From positions 207,593-271,592 of the forward strand of contig NZ_KQ440395.1 in the NCBI RefSeq assembly GCF_001281175.1: a stretch of 64,000 nt of DNA, in the 5' to 3' direction. The notes beneath the pieces are model-generated. The model worked only from the letters and a program-made list of their open reading frames with translations. It made no database searches and was not told the origin of the DNA. Origin of the DNA: Apilactobacillus apinorum (GTDB lineage Bacteria > Bacillota > Bacilli > Lactobacillales > Lactobacillaceae). Of the stretch, positions 37,701-46,557 are shown one piece after another. Within the stretch, counting starts at the first letter, position 1. Each line of letters begins with the position of its first letter. A program made the translations under genes and the position numbers.

Positions 37701-40700
37701 ATGGATGCGGCATATGCAGCTAGTCAAAAAGGTCAAACCGATATGACTGCTGGAACCAATTCTAATACAGATTCTCTAACCGGAAACTCAAGTACTGCAG
37801 CTAATAAGATAATTTATCAAAATGCTTATAAACAAGCTGCAATTGGTTTTGGTTCAGGACTAAATAGCGGAAGTTTCCCATCAAATGCTGACCGTCAAAA
37901 AGGTTACAACGCCGCTACAGGTTATGGTCAACAAAATGGGGCATCATTATCTCAAGGATACAAAGATGCTGTTAACGACTTTATGAATAATAAGGGTCAA
38001 AGTGTTTCTAGCCATGCTACTGAAGCTGGATACGCAGACGCATTAGCTGCCCTAAATGCGGCTAATGCGACACCTACGCAATCAGACCCAAGTACATCAG
38101 CAATTTCTAAGTATGCATATAGTCAACAATTAGCTGCTAAGAATGCGCTTGTTGATGCATCAAATAATAACAATGCTAATCAAACAGCTCCATCAAATGT
38201 TGATCAAGACGTCTACAATGAAGCTTACCAAGCTGTTAAAGATGGATACAATGATGGTATTGAACAAACAACTCCTACTGCTAGTGATCATAAAAATCAA
38301 AATGATTCAGCACTACCATACACAGCCAGTTACCAACAAGGTTTAACAGCTGGTCGTATTCTAAAGGGTGCTCAAGATTATGTTGCTGGTAAAGCTAATG
38401 CAACTGTTCAATCAACCGATACTGCATATAATCAAGGGGTGCTAGAAGCACAAGCTGGTTATACAGATGGTAAGAACAACAACAATGCACAGGCTACAGC
38501 AAATAGCTATTCAACAAATGACGCTGCTTATAAGCTCGGCCAACAAGCAGGAGCAAACTCTAAAGATGGTGTTTCTCAAGCTAATACAACATCTAGCAAT
38601 GATAATGGACTATCGGGAGATTCTCTAAACGCCTACTATGGTGTTAAAGACGCTTATAACGCAATTAAGAATCCTGACAGTTCACTTCCATCAAGTGGCA
38701 AGAATGTTGACACTAATAGTCAAGCCTACAAAGATGCATATCAAAACGCCCAAAATGCTGCTAAACAAGCAGAACAAAATGGTGTCTCAGCATTCGCTAG
38801 TCAATCAGGAGAACCAACTACTGATGGTACAATTGCTCAAGATGCACAAAAAGACGGATATGATCAAGCACAAGCTGGTTATGATGCTGAAAAAGCAGCG
38901 TTAGTAAATAATGCAAGTGCTGATTTAACAAGTAGTAGTAAGAACTCCAGTTACAATGCCGGGGTTCAACTAGCTAAGGATTCTGCAACTGGTCAATCAG
39001 ATGCATATAGTGGAGCTACTCCATCAAATGCTGCTCAAGCAGCTGCTAAGCAAGCTGTTCTAGATGCATATGCAAACGTAACTAATGGAACACCAGATGC
39101 AACTCCAACACCTAGTGATAATACCAACAAGCAAGTCTACAATGATGCATATTCTGCAGCGAAGACTAAAGCAGTTCAATCAGCAAATAACGGTGCCGAT
39201 AGCTATCTAAATGGTGGCCAAAAATCTGGTCAATCTGACCTAGATCACAAGTTATCTGACGCAGAGTTTGATAAAGCGCAAAGTGGATTTAATGCCGGAC
39301 TATCAGCAGCTCAAGGTGCTTCATCAGGTTCAACTGATTTGGGCTACAACAAGGGATTTGCTGCTGGTCAACAAGTTGCAAAAGCAATTAGTGACAGTCA
39401 AGCCAAAAACACTACAAGCTCTTCTGATTCAAACTACAATAATGCTGTCAGTGGATATCAAGATGCTTTAAATGGTAAGACTCCACAACAAACACCTGCT
39501 ACTCCAGCATATACAACTGCATATAATCAAGCTCAAACTGATTTACAATCAGCATACCAAGATGGTGTAAACCAAGCTCTTAAAGGACTTCCTGCACAAT
39601 CTTCTTATGATCCAAACAAGAAGGCAACAAACGTAAATGGTTTATCTAATTCTGCAGTTTCAACAAAAGCTAATGCTGGATTTAATGACGTTGCTAATGG
39701 ATTTAACAATGAAATTAACAACCAATTAAATAATTCACAAACACCTATTGCTAACCCTAATGATGCAAATAACCAAGGTACGCAATTAGCTAAACAGGTT
39801 GAACAAGCAATCTCAGATGCAGTTAATAACGGTTCAAACGCAAGTTTTGCTGCTAACTCAAGTATTCAAACAGAAATTCAAAAGGGACTAGATGATGCTA
39901 ATGCATCAGATGCTTCATCGACAGCACCTAATGGATTAAGTCCGATTGCTCAATTGGCTTATAAAGAAGAATACAACAAGAAGACTGCTCAAGAACAAGC
40001 TGATATTCAAACAGCTAAGAGCCACGTCTTAAGTGGAAATACTAGCGGAGATAATGGTAACGTTCAAACATATGACGGTGACATTCAACAGGCCATTAGT
40101 GATGCTAAGAGTTACCAAGATAACACCTCAAACAAGACTGGTGCTGATCAAGATGCATACAAAGTCGGATTACAAATTGGTCAAAACGGCTTAGCTAAGG
40201 GTGCTCAATCATATGTTACTGGTGGTACTCAAAATACTGATGGAAGTGTTGAAGGACAGCTTGAATCACAAGGTTATACCGACGCTTCTAGCGGATTTGC
40301 AGCAGGTTTAACCAAACCAGCTGGAACTTCGAGTGATAAGCCATCAAACACTAGTTACACAACAGGATTTAATGCTGCTCAAGCTGTTAAAACTGCTGAA
40401 GCTAATATTGAAAATAATACTAATAATCCTTCAACAGACGCTAACAGCGCAAATCAAGCAACTCAAGGTTATAAGGATGCAGCAGCAGCGTTTGCATCCA
40501 ATGCAAATACTTCTGCAACTGAAACAACATCAAGTAATCCTGCATATAAGCAAGCTTACAGCGATGCTATTAATCATTTGCAAGGTAAGTACAGTGATGG
40601 AGCAGGCCAATTTACAAGTGGTAAGGCTACGCCAGATACTTCTTCAGCAAATAGCTCATATGATAAGAATGCGATTACCCAAGGATTCAATGCTGCTCAA

Positions 40701-43700
40701 ACTGGATTTAATGCAGGTATGAATAATACTCATGACTATGATTCTGACAGTAATGCAACCAGTGCTCAAAAGACTGGTTATGATTTAGCTCAAAATGTGC
40801 TAGCAAGTATTAATAGTGCTAAAAACACTGATACTCCAACTACTACTGGTGACAATAATTTAGATCAAGCTATTAAGGAAGCTAGAAGCAATGTTATAGC
40901 TCATCCAGTTAGTTCTACTGACACATCATATCCTTCTGATATCCAAAACAATGTTTTAGCTCAGCAAGTATATAAAGCAGCAGTAGATCAATTTAAGCAA
41001 GAATATCAAGCAGGGGTGACTGCTGCGACATCAACCAATGCTGACGGTTCAGCAGTACAACCGGACCATACCAACACCTTTGTCACTAATGGTGTTAATG
41101 ATGCTAATACTGCAATGACTGAAGGATTTAATGCGAAGACTAACACAACAGAATTAACCGCTGCCTACCAAGCTGGTGTGGATGCCAAAAGTGGTGTTAC
41201 TGAAGCTAATAATGGCCAATCGGTTAATGCTAATGAAAGTGCTGCGACTCAACTAGGTAATTCAACAGCTGCTACGGCAATTAGTAACGAAAGTCACAAT
41301 CCAAAGATAACTCCAGATAACTCTGGTAAGTCAACACTTTACCAACTAGCATATTCTGCTGGTCAACAACAAAGTGATACTTTAACTACTCAAGGTACAA
41401 ACGGATTTATCAATGGTCAAAATAGACCATCTGGTTCAGATGCAGCGAGTCAATTATCCCAAAAAGCATATGATGATGCATTGAACGGATACAATGCCGC
41501 TAAGAATGGCAATACAAGTACTGCTAACCAATCAGATGCTTATGCAAAAGGGGTTAAAGCATATCAAGATGCCCAAAATGGTATTGCTTATGCACAACAA
41601 CACTTTAATGATTCAAGTAATGGAATCCCTAGCGGACAAGATGTTACTCAAGCTGAAACTTTAGCTGCTCAAGCGGTGATGGATGCATATAAAGGTAATA
41701 ACCCAAGCAATGCTGGTAATCCGATTTATGCGGATGCTTATAATGCTGAGATTCAAAAGAAGAATAGTCTAGCTACTGAAGGTGCAAAAGCTGGTGCGAA
41801 TGCAAATTCTGACACTCCAAGTTCATACCCAGAAGGTGTTACTACACCGATTGATAAAGCATCTTATGCAAAGGGATACAGAGATGCATATGATGGTTAT
41901 CAAACAGCATTACAAGATATTACAGTTCCTGTACCTACTGTAAATAGTGGTGTTAACCAACAAGATGCTCAAAATGGTGCTGTTCAGGCATTCAAGGATG
42001 TTTTAGCTGGTGGAAATCCAGCTTCATTACAAGCTCCTACTAATGCCTCAGATGCATTCAAGGCAGCTTATGCTAAGGCTCTATCTGACGCTCAAGGTTA
42101 CTTAAGTCAAGGTGAAAATGATGCTAAGACTGGTACAGCACCAACTGCTACAGGTAATGGTGCTGAAGCACAATTAATTAATTATGCCTACAACAACGTT
42201 ACAAACGGTTACAAGTCACAACGTGATAATGACTTTAACAATGCCAATAATGATACAAGAAATCCAAATAGCTACTTCCAAGAAGGAGTTACTATTGCTA
42301 AGGACCTAAAAGCTAAGGTTGACAGCTTTAAATCTAACCCAACAACGGATGGTTCATTAGCTGCTAAGGCATATCAAGATGGTATTAGTGGTACAACTAC
42401 TAACAAACCAAATGCTGGATCTGACAATTATTTGGAAAACAATGACTTATACAATCAAATTCATGATGCAGCTCAAAAGAATGCAGCGACAGGTGCGAAC
42501 GCATTTGTAAATGGTTTACAAAGAGATAATAGCAGTGCAACAGCTGATGATAAAGCACAACAAGCTGGTTATGACGATGCATCACGAGGCTTTACAGCCG
42601 GATTAGCTCAACCAGCTGGATCAACCAGTGATAATGACAATCCTCAACAAAGCCCAAGCTACAAGCAAGGACAAGATGCAGCGATTGCCGTTATAGACGC
42701 TGAAGATAATATTGAAAATGCTCATAACAATGTTCCATCAGATACCGCAAGTTTCGCAATGGCGAAATCAGGATACCAAGATGCATACAATGCTATTAAC
42801 AACTCAAGTGATCCAAAGAATGTTTCTGCAACTCCAACTGGTGCAAATGCTAACAATCCTGCATACAAGCAAGCATACCAAGATGCGATTGCTCATTTGA
42901 AAGCTCAATATCAAGCTGGAATTGATCAATTTAACAATGGTAATGCGCAAGCAAATACTAGTGGTATTAACGGTCAATACTACCAAGCATTGATTCAAAA
43001 AGGATTTAACGCTGCTCAATCAGCATTAACAAACGGATTGAGTTCTTCAACTGCTTCAACATCTGATACAGCTGTTCAATCAACTCTTGTAAATGGTAAG
43101 ATCTATGCTAGTGCTATTAGTGCAGACGCAACTAATGATACTAATCCAAGTACTGGTGATACAGGTGTTGATGCTACTATTAAAGCTGCTAAGAGTGCTG
43201 TTCTAAGTAATCCAGCAGTTGCTGATAATCAATACCCAACTAGCAATCCAAATGTTTCCGGTAACGCTAAGCTACAAGCAATCTACAAGGCCAGTGTTGA
43301 TGCTTTCGAAGCTCAATACAACAGTGGTGTAAATGCTGTAGTTAGTGGAGACGGTAACGGACACTCAGGTACTACGCCAAGTGGAACATTAGCTAGTCAT
43401 GGTACTTCAGACGCTACAGAATCAATTAAGGCAGGATTTAGTGGTGCAACTAATCCACATGCAAATCTTTCTGCAGCATATACTGCTGGACAAGATGCCC
43501 AATCAGGAATGCAATCAGGACAAAGTGGTACCGATGACAGTAGTAGTTCTGATTCTGCTGCTAAGAAATCAGGTAATCAAGCTGCTAGAGATGCTACTTC
43601 AGATATAACTAGTGGTCAATCCAGAAACAACTCTAATGCCCTATTAACTTACCAATTAGCATATGACCAAGCTAAGAAAGCCGCTGGAAATAGCGCCAAC

Positions 43701-46343
43701 GATGGAGCATTAGCATTATTCAACAACAATGCTAATAATGATCCAAGTGTTGCTAATGGATTGATGAAACAAAATCCAACTACTGCTAGCGATAGGTCAT
43801 TCAACAAGGGATTAACTGATGCAAAAACAGCATTAACCGATGCACAAAAGAATGATCCTAGTTTGGATGGTCAATACGATCAAAATACAGTTGCTGGAAA
43901 AGTTTACTTCGCTACTAAGGCTGCATACAGTGCTGTTGACCCAGCTACAGCAAACAATCCACAATATACCGATAAGATTCATATGACTGATCCACTAGTC
44001 AGTGCTGCATACAACAATGCTTTATCTTTCGCTAAGAAACAAGCATTACAAGCGGCAACTGATGGTGCTAACAGTAATGATCAATCCGCATCTCTAAATG
44101 GCAATCCTTACGCTAAGAAGGTTTATCAAGATGCTTACAATGCTGCCAACTCAGCATATACCGATTCTCTAAACAACCAAAATGCTAACAATTACTCTGG
44201 CAATACTGCTGCTGCAGCCACATATGATGCTGTGCAAGACGCAATTGCTGATTATGTAAATAACAAGCCATCTCAATCAAATTCAGCTAAATTTACTGAT
44301 GATGCTTCAACCGCTTACCAAAAGGCATATCAAAAGGCAATGCAAAATGAAATTGCTGATGCTATTAGATACGGTCAAGCACAATATGAAGCAGGTAAAT
44401 CACTTGATGAAATTGCTCAATATGGTCAAAACGACAGTAAGTCAGCATTAGGTCAAGTTGCCAAGGTTGCAGCGCAAAGAGAACAAGCTGGTCATGATGA
44501 TGCATTAAACGGTGGTTCTCACTCTGATATTAGTAATGATCCATCATACCAAGCTGGTATTCAATTAGTTCAACACGAAAAAGCTGGTGAACAAAAGGCA
44601 TTAAATAATGTTAATGTTCAACCTGATGCTAGTGCTACTCAAGCAGAAAAAGATGGATTTAAGGGTACTGTTGATGGTTACAACCAAGCAGCAACTGATG
44701 GTAGTTTAACCAAGGATACAATTGATGATTACATCAAAAATAATTTGGCTGACAAATCAATCGCTTACAGAGATGCCTTTAAGAAGTCATACCTAGATGG
44801 TTTAGGCTCTGCTAAGGCTGGTGCAGATGCAGCAACTAATAATGGTCAAGATTCTACTAACGGTCAAAACGGGGCTGCACAAAAAGCTCAACATACTGGT
44901 TTCGTTGATGCTAACAATGCATTTATTGATACTCTTCACGGAGTAAACAATACTCAAGACCCTAACTCACTATCTTCACAAGAAGGTGCCGCAAAGGCTA
45001 ACCAATTCTTAAAGGCAATCCAAGATGCAGTAAATGATAAAGGTGATAAGAGCAATACAGATGCAAATTACCAACTAGGTCTAAATACTGCCCAACTTGC
45101 TATTAAGAATGCTTTAGCTGACGCTAAGGCTGGTAAGAAGCTTCCTGCTGATGATAATGATATTCAAGTTCCTGATGGATGTGACCCAACCACATATAGA
45201 GATGTTTACAAAGCTATCTTTAATGGTTACACTAATGGATTTAGTGTTAAGGGAGACAAGACTAATAATCAAAATGCTGATTATGACATTGCGTTCCATT
45301 ACGGATACAAGAAGGGTACTGGTGATATTCCAGCACCACAAAGTGATAGCACTGCTCCAACTGATTTCTTAAACAATACTAAGAAACCAGCTAAGTCATT
45401 TGCTAGCTCATTTGAAGCTCAAGAATATAACCAACAATATCAAGAAGCTAAAGATGGATTCGCTGATGGTATTTCAGGTAAGAACAAGTCCGGTTACACT
45501 GATTACTACTCAGATGGATACAAGGCAGGTCAAGAAGCTCTTACTGGTATGAAACTAGCTAAGGCTAAGGTATACAAATCACACTCTCAAATGCTAAAGG
45601 AAGATGGAAAAGCATTTGCTAATGGTTATGATGGTTACCTTCGTGGATTAGCTGCTGCCAAGAGAAGTCTTAAGGAAAACAAGAAGTTATCTAAGAAAGA
45701 CTTGGTTGGTAAGGATCGTGTCTTTGTATACACATTCAAGGAAGGTCTAAAAGCAGAAACTAAGATTCAAAAAGAAAGTGGAGCTAAGGCTGGAATTAAG
45801 AATGCTAACAAGCGACACTCAATTCCTTCAAACATTTACGATAATCGTTCTGCTGCATATGCTAAGAGCTACATTAAGGCATACAAGCTAGAAATGAAAC
45901 GTAGAATGCCTAAGTACATCTACAATGTTAAGACTATCTTCACTCATAGTCGTGTGAAGTTCAGTAACCAAACTAGAATTAAGAAATACGCATACACTAA
46001 GCGTTATAATTCAACTGTCTTCAAGGTTACTGGAATTGCTTATTACAAGAACGGTGTTCCAAGATACCGTCTAAGCAATGGTGATGTTGTTACTGCTGGT
46101 GATCATGTCGAAAATGCATATTACCAACACAACTTTAAACAATATAAGGTTATTAAACCAACCGGAGTATTGATTCATACTGCGAAGAAATACACTAAGA
46201 CTAACGTAATTAGAAGACTAAAACGTGGTGAAACATTTAAGATTCAAAAGGTTGTTAAATATCATGGTTTGACTCGTCTATACGTTGGTAAGGGTGAATA
46301 CATTACCTCAAACAAGACTTATGTACAAAAAATAGACAGATAG
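31701..46343 (+). CDS. Giant secreted repeat protein 2 (4880 aa), paralog of giant 1, TTG start
   Basis: One open 14.6-kb frame beginning with TTG. That start is supported by the same N-terminus as its paralogs (QYNKKQFNKVNDKK) and by GGGGATGA upstream. Signal peptide at 1-51 (KKVKKQWIVV core, cut near AKA/DT), followed by a Gly/Ser/Asn-rich linker. The beta-helix head is at ~456-860 (VRIANDIDL, NHMVDFHG, GNGNQENLEV, LNINKNATLNIIP). The second beta domain is at ~892-1027 (QFVGPLSK). Helical repeats with unit ~140 aa run from ~1050 to ~4570 (for example GANAFVNGLQ to GIDQFNNGNA, 142 codons). The final 143 residues (KYIYNVKTIFTH onward) are basic and SLAP/DUF5776-like. I noticed one Cys only (about residue 4494, PDGCDP). 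Surface fibre or adhesin held by charge is inferred; no enzyme motif seen. Confidence 0.92.
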   Translation: MQYNKKQFNKVNDKKVMKKVKKQWIVVSVSTLALLGASAYTVTNNHVSAKADTTSGTTTNSGSGSGSSGAAKSSGTSTTNSAAGSSNGTSVSNPAPSQTPITTQYAGSITSYNNNDDTATYANQIKQGYTDAYNKKGNQSSGISGAGANYYNAAYDGAQAAINAYNSATKNMGAGTQDYNYYGNTVTRQDGYQDDNANAQTGTQGSSGQGNNSQSSNAGSNSGSNNSASNGSTTSSATKNPTDGTPLSPNSYNDPNQGGADNPKDASNSVSNYETTMDGKLNNANNTSVKASNATQAISVPTASTASINTEQNKFSGAQGLSKAYSQAVTYVLTQQGMADAESGKWQGVYVGSNGQTQDYYLNSNQSNTTSAYDQAYRGARDAMNAFFTNNSYNGNTSVAQINTGITAYIQGYNDVVNQAANGIVYVQNGNQYSSIMTGSTNPNVVGGNIASGINVVRIANDIDLTGATNGENDGTVNTNFATFTVDGQNHMVDFHGNNYTVNRPGSGSLDIYLQNFQTMYGSNFFGTFRAEPGAAFHFSNLNYVGPQLLSSYSNDTYFSGNVNVVVPIHGITYTSPFQSGVTIEGNGNQENLEVNNFILQPNSHYFGNTSPALGGTNVVVTGNFTLGENAKMTLITRGGNGGAATIADGSTWGVWLKNAGASLNINKNATLNIIPQLYNNQKNLFGGAVYSGAQVSININGGTLNYEGYNGISGFYNQPVDLQGSSQTQINVINGGVMQILMDSIPDTTAWNSYNGHESVYDGLINNVGLGNFNVGARGNLKVGVTNSDSTYNVPYYGPININSVGSNHVIFLKSNAVQQFQTTTGTSGTGKAGNINAFTVGVKQADGSIQYLYNFNLLSGSTNYTGVDFNGNNVNGTINGNVLDISDIPAVQFVGPLSKIKNSDGSTTVQAYAKISNYSQFTKAFPTTTPTIYVGVATSPSAGTYNQMTQVQGQKLTDTFSKADPNQYTTSVSAANYDGGIIPISYNIPSGTDTTNVGMRLQFFINSVNTTLGPNAYTSTVEGYQAGANGKVVETSNGDMQIANGQLSNISAGSNDALADMVNGNSAAKNAESFGIQTNADYSAAYNSVQAGYQAFLSNPNADYTKLAAYINASNPTAFVQGFKQAAYQAGQKDAQFNKNNVSNISYPGAQALYTEAQTQYSQAYTDALQSAGQNQQQIMSQYNLPTKNSNGTAATAVTQAISDAYGVAKFIQDEQAGTISTTTNPTSAYNSLTSSQQIAYNDAYAGYQNALSVGFTDNNTDTNADKAESAGFDYAQSLINGGISPANPQSTASHMNQLAYAQTGYSVAQAAVSKAKSNGASSSDASNMNLGNSASVSSDGNSQDITAYQYIKMGAYTALQNKSDAGLNTMEKVGYSLVASSQAYTNGINSFDTALANGTNNSQTAPQTDNPISTSSVGQPQYQQGYTDAKNAYTQAISDAVATARAAGSNAANLPDTVSAPSSIPAGAQQTYVNAYKAAIDGYKDGNTAQANDQGPHYNNISSTNVSKKSYDNAYQTARADAGANDYVTKKSEAASDTPYVAGYSAASAGHSDGYSAASSAAQTNQTVPSAPANKPAQYVQGYQSGITDEQAEASAKIGASQYLSNASAPTTDSTKPSAYNQSITDGFNAAEAGFKDAMNQAGNKSTSYTGNSQTSYLSGYNAYNASTWNNDAASMTRVNVDSTPSVTSVTNDVFNATLAKIQGTNYTPAQSANGKLYQDISGTLGAAAQTSYNNGLSQVSANSNAQSTDPFAKAAIDDFNNGYNNETGNTNSTAYAAGQALLNSENSANTQANTDATQSLSDPNAQAALNAIKDAYSDVAKSGANPAAKRDLSNQNRAYQDAYNKAFDTANAQKSANQTTAVSAIASGQQNTPFSTNSASDLAWNSAYNDIKTGYQAAKNSSNPTNPNPNNANVTFGFNTANAYTASYQAAQALTTLPADHMTTASGQVQDVDAYNGAVDALNQVYTNGTTTGQEPAHLTADANHSADYVKAYNDAMDAAYAASQKGQTDMTAGTNSNTDSLTGNSSTAANKIIYQNAYKQAAIGFGSGLNSGSFPSNADRQKGYNAATGYGQQNGASLSQGYKDAVNDFMNNKGQSVSSHATEAGYADALAALNAANATPTQSDPSTSAISKYAYSQQLAAKNALVDASNNNNANQTAPSNVDQDVYNEAYQAVKDGYNDGIEQTTPTASDHKNQNDSALPYTASYQQGLTAGRILKGAQDYVAGKANATVQSTDTAYNQGVLEAQAGYTDGKNNNNAQATANSYSTNDAAYKLGQQAGANSKDGVSQANTTSSNDNGLSGDSLNAYYGVKDAYNAIKNPDSSLPSSGKNVDTNSQAYKDAYQNAQNAAKQAEQNGVSAFASQSGEPTTDGTIAQDAQKDGYDQAQAGYDAEKAALVNNASADLTSSSKNSSYNAGVQLAKDSATGQSDAYSGATPSNAAQAAAKQAVLDAYANVTNGTPDATPTPSDNTNKQVYNDAYSAAKTKAVQSANNGADSYLNGGQKSGQSDLDHKLSDAEFDKAQSGFNAGLSAAQGASSGSTDLGYNKGFAAGQQVAKAISDSQAKNTTSSSDSNYNNAVSGYQDALNGKTPQQTPATPAYTTAYNQAQTDLQSAYQDGVNQALKGLPAQSSYDPNKKATNVNGLSNSAVSTKANAGFNDVANGFNNEINNQLNNSQTPIANPNDANNQGTQLAKQVEQAISDAVNNGSNASFAANSSIQTEIQKGLDDANASDASSTAPNGLSPIAQLAYKEEYNKKTAQEQADIQTAKSHVLSGNTSGDNGNVQTYDGDIQQAISDAKSYQDNTSNKTGADQDAYKVGLQIGQNGLAKGAQSYVTGGTQNTDGSVEGQLESQGYTDASSGFAAGLTKPAGTSSDKPSNTSYTTGFNAAQAVKTAEANIENNTNNPSTDANSANQATQGYKDAAAAFASNANTSATETTSSNPAYKQAYSDAINHLQGKYSDGAGQFTSGKATPDTSSANSSYDKNAITQGFNAAQTGFNAGMNNTHDYDSDSNATSAQKTGYDLAQNVLASINSAKNTDTPTTTGDNNLDQAIKEARSNVIAHPVSSTDTSYPSDIQNNVLAQQVYKAAVDQFKQEYQAGVTAATSTNADGSAVQPDHTNTFVTNGVNDANTAMTEGFNAKTNTTELTAAYQAGVDAKSGVTEANNGQSVNANESAATQLGNSTAATAISNESHNPKITPDNSGKSTLYQLAYSAGQQQSDTLTTQGTNGFINGQNRPSGSDAASQLSQKAYDDALNGYNAAKNGNTSTANQSDAYAKGVKAYQDAQNGIAYAQQHFNDSSNGIPSGQDVTQAETLAAQAVMDAYKGNNPSNAGNPIYADAYNAEIQKKNSLATEGAKAGANANSDTPSSYPEGVTTPIDKASYAKGYRDAYDGYQTALQDITVPVPTVNSGVNQQDAQNGAVQAFKDVLAGGNPASLQAPTNASDAFKAAYAKALSDAQGYLSQGENDAKTGTAPTATGNGAEAQLINYAYNNVTNGYKSQRDNDFNNANNDTRNPNSYFQEGVTIAKDLKAKVDSFKSNPTTDGSLAAKAYQDGISGTTTNKPNAGSDNYLENNDLYNQIHDAAQKNAATGANAFVNGLQRDNSSATADDKAQQAGYDDASRGFTAGLAQPAGSTSDNDNPQQSPSYKQGQDAAIAVIDAEDNIENAHNNVPSDTASFAMAKSGYQDAYNAINNSSDPKNVSATPTGANANNPAYKQAYQDAIAHLKAQYQAGIDQFNNGNAQANTSGINGQYYQALIQKGFNAAQSALTNGLSSSTASTSDTAVQSTLVNGKIYASAISADATNDTNPSTGDTGVDATIKAAKSAVLSNPAVADNQYPTSNPNVSGNAKLQAIYKASVDAFEAQYNSGVNAVVSGDGNGHSGTTPSGTLASHGTSDATESIKAGFSGATNPHANLSAAYTAGQDAQSGMQSGQSGTDDSSSSDSAAKKSGNQAARDATSDITSGQSRNNSNALLTYQLAYDQAKKAAGNSANDGALALFNNNANNDPSVANGLMKQNPTTASDRSFNKGLTDAKTALTDAQKNDPSLDGQYDQNTVAGKVYFATKAAYSAVDPATANNPQYTDKIHMTDPLVSAAYNNALSFAKKQALQAATDGANSNDQSASLNGNPYAKKVYQDAYNAANSAYTDSLNNQNANNYSGNTAAAATYDAVQDAIADYVNNKPSQSNSAKFTDDASTAYQKAYQKAMQNEIADAIRYGQAQYEAGKSLDEIAQYGQNDSKSALGQVAKVAAQREQAGHDDALNGGSHSDISNDPSYQAGIQLVQHEKAGEQKALNNVNVQPDASATQAEKDGFKGTVDGYNQAATDGSLTKDTIDDYIKNNLADKSIAYRDAFKKSYLDGLGSAKAGADAATNNGQDSTNGQNGAAQKAQHTGFVDANNAFIDTLHGVNNTQDPNSLSSQEGAAKANQFLKAIQDAVNDKGDKSNTDANYQLGLNTAQLAIKNALADAKAGKKLPADDNDIQVPDGCDPTTYRDVYKAIFNGYTNGFSVKGDKTNNQNADYDIAFHYGYKKGTGDIPAPQSDSTAPTDFLNNTKKPAKSFASSFEAQEYNQQYQEAKDGFADGISGKNKSGYTDYYSDGYKAGQEALTGMKLAKAKVYKSHSQMLKEDGKAFANGYDGYLRGLAAAKRSLKENKKLSKKDLVGKDRVFVYTFKEGLKAETKIQKESGAKAGIKNANKRHSIPSNIYDNRSAAYAKSYIKAYKLEMKRRMPKYIYNVKTIFTHSRVKFSNQTRIKKYAYTKRYNSTVFKVTGIAYYKNGVPRYRLSNGDVVTAGDHVENAYYQHNFKQYKVIKPTGVLIHTAKKYTKTNVIRRLKRGETFKIQKVVKYHGLTRLYVGKGEYITSNKTYVQKIDR
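34860..45400 (+). repeat. Protein-coding repeat array of giant 2
   Basis: About 22-24 units of the same Tyr/Gly/Ala type as giant 1, recognisable by markers such as GAQDYVAGKA, NGADSYLNGG, GAQSYVTGGT, GTNGFINGQN and GANAFVNGLQ. Average spacing is near 140-145 codons. Asn, Ser and Thr fill the loops between the predicted helices. Confidence 0.85.
40200..44820 (+). repeat. Higher-order repeat in giant 2, period about 2.29-2.33 kb
   Basis: Block starts GAQSYVTGG (40200), GANAFVNGL (42492) and GADAATNNG (44820) are 764 and 776 codons apart. Inside, ANIENNTNN (about 40401) matches DNIENAHNN (about 42705) at 768 codons, and YQAGVTAATS (41013) matches YNSGVNAVVS (43326) at 771 codons. Two full blocks and the start of a third are present before the C-terminal anchor. 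Confidence 0.75.
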
Positions 46344-46351
46344 TATAACGC

Positions 46352-46388
46352 AAAAAAGCTACTAGATTTAATCTAGTAGCTTTTTTTG
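46352..46388 (+). terminator. Terminator after giant gene 2
   Basis: AAAAAAGCTACTAGAT and ATCTAGTAGCTTTTTT form a perfect stem around TTA, followed by T residues. Confidence 0.92.
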
Positions 46389-46412
46389 TGCTTAAAAAAT
46401 ATATTTTTTGTA

Positions 46413-46557
46413 TTGAAATGTTAAGAAAAACTTAAGGAATGTAAATATTAGTCTTTTTTTATGCACAAAGCGTTAAAATAGTGTTAAATTAAGAATATAA
46501 AACTGGGTTAATAGACCCAAAAAAATACGTCGTTTTTGCCGGAAGGAGCGATGATCT
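46413..46557 (+). promoter_or_regulatory. Control and leader region of giant gene 3
   Basis: TGTTAAGAAA at 46419-46428 repeats the sequence before giant 1 (14847-14856). A second TTAAG follows at 46432. GCGTTAAAA near 46469 resembles the ATTGCGTTA motif before giants 1 and 2. GGAAGGAG at 46541-46548 lies 9 bases before the true ATG (46558). An ATG at 46551 in another frame opens a 5-codon mini-frame that ends at 46568, overlapping the true start. Confidence 0.35.

Noticed and set aside
15000-46343. Giant frames as polyketide or non-ribosomal peptide synthases
   Set aside because: There are signal peptides, low-complexity linkers and simple Tyr/Gly/Ala repeats, and no ketosynthase, adenylation or carrier motifs.
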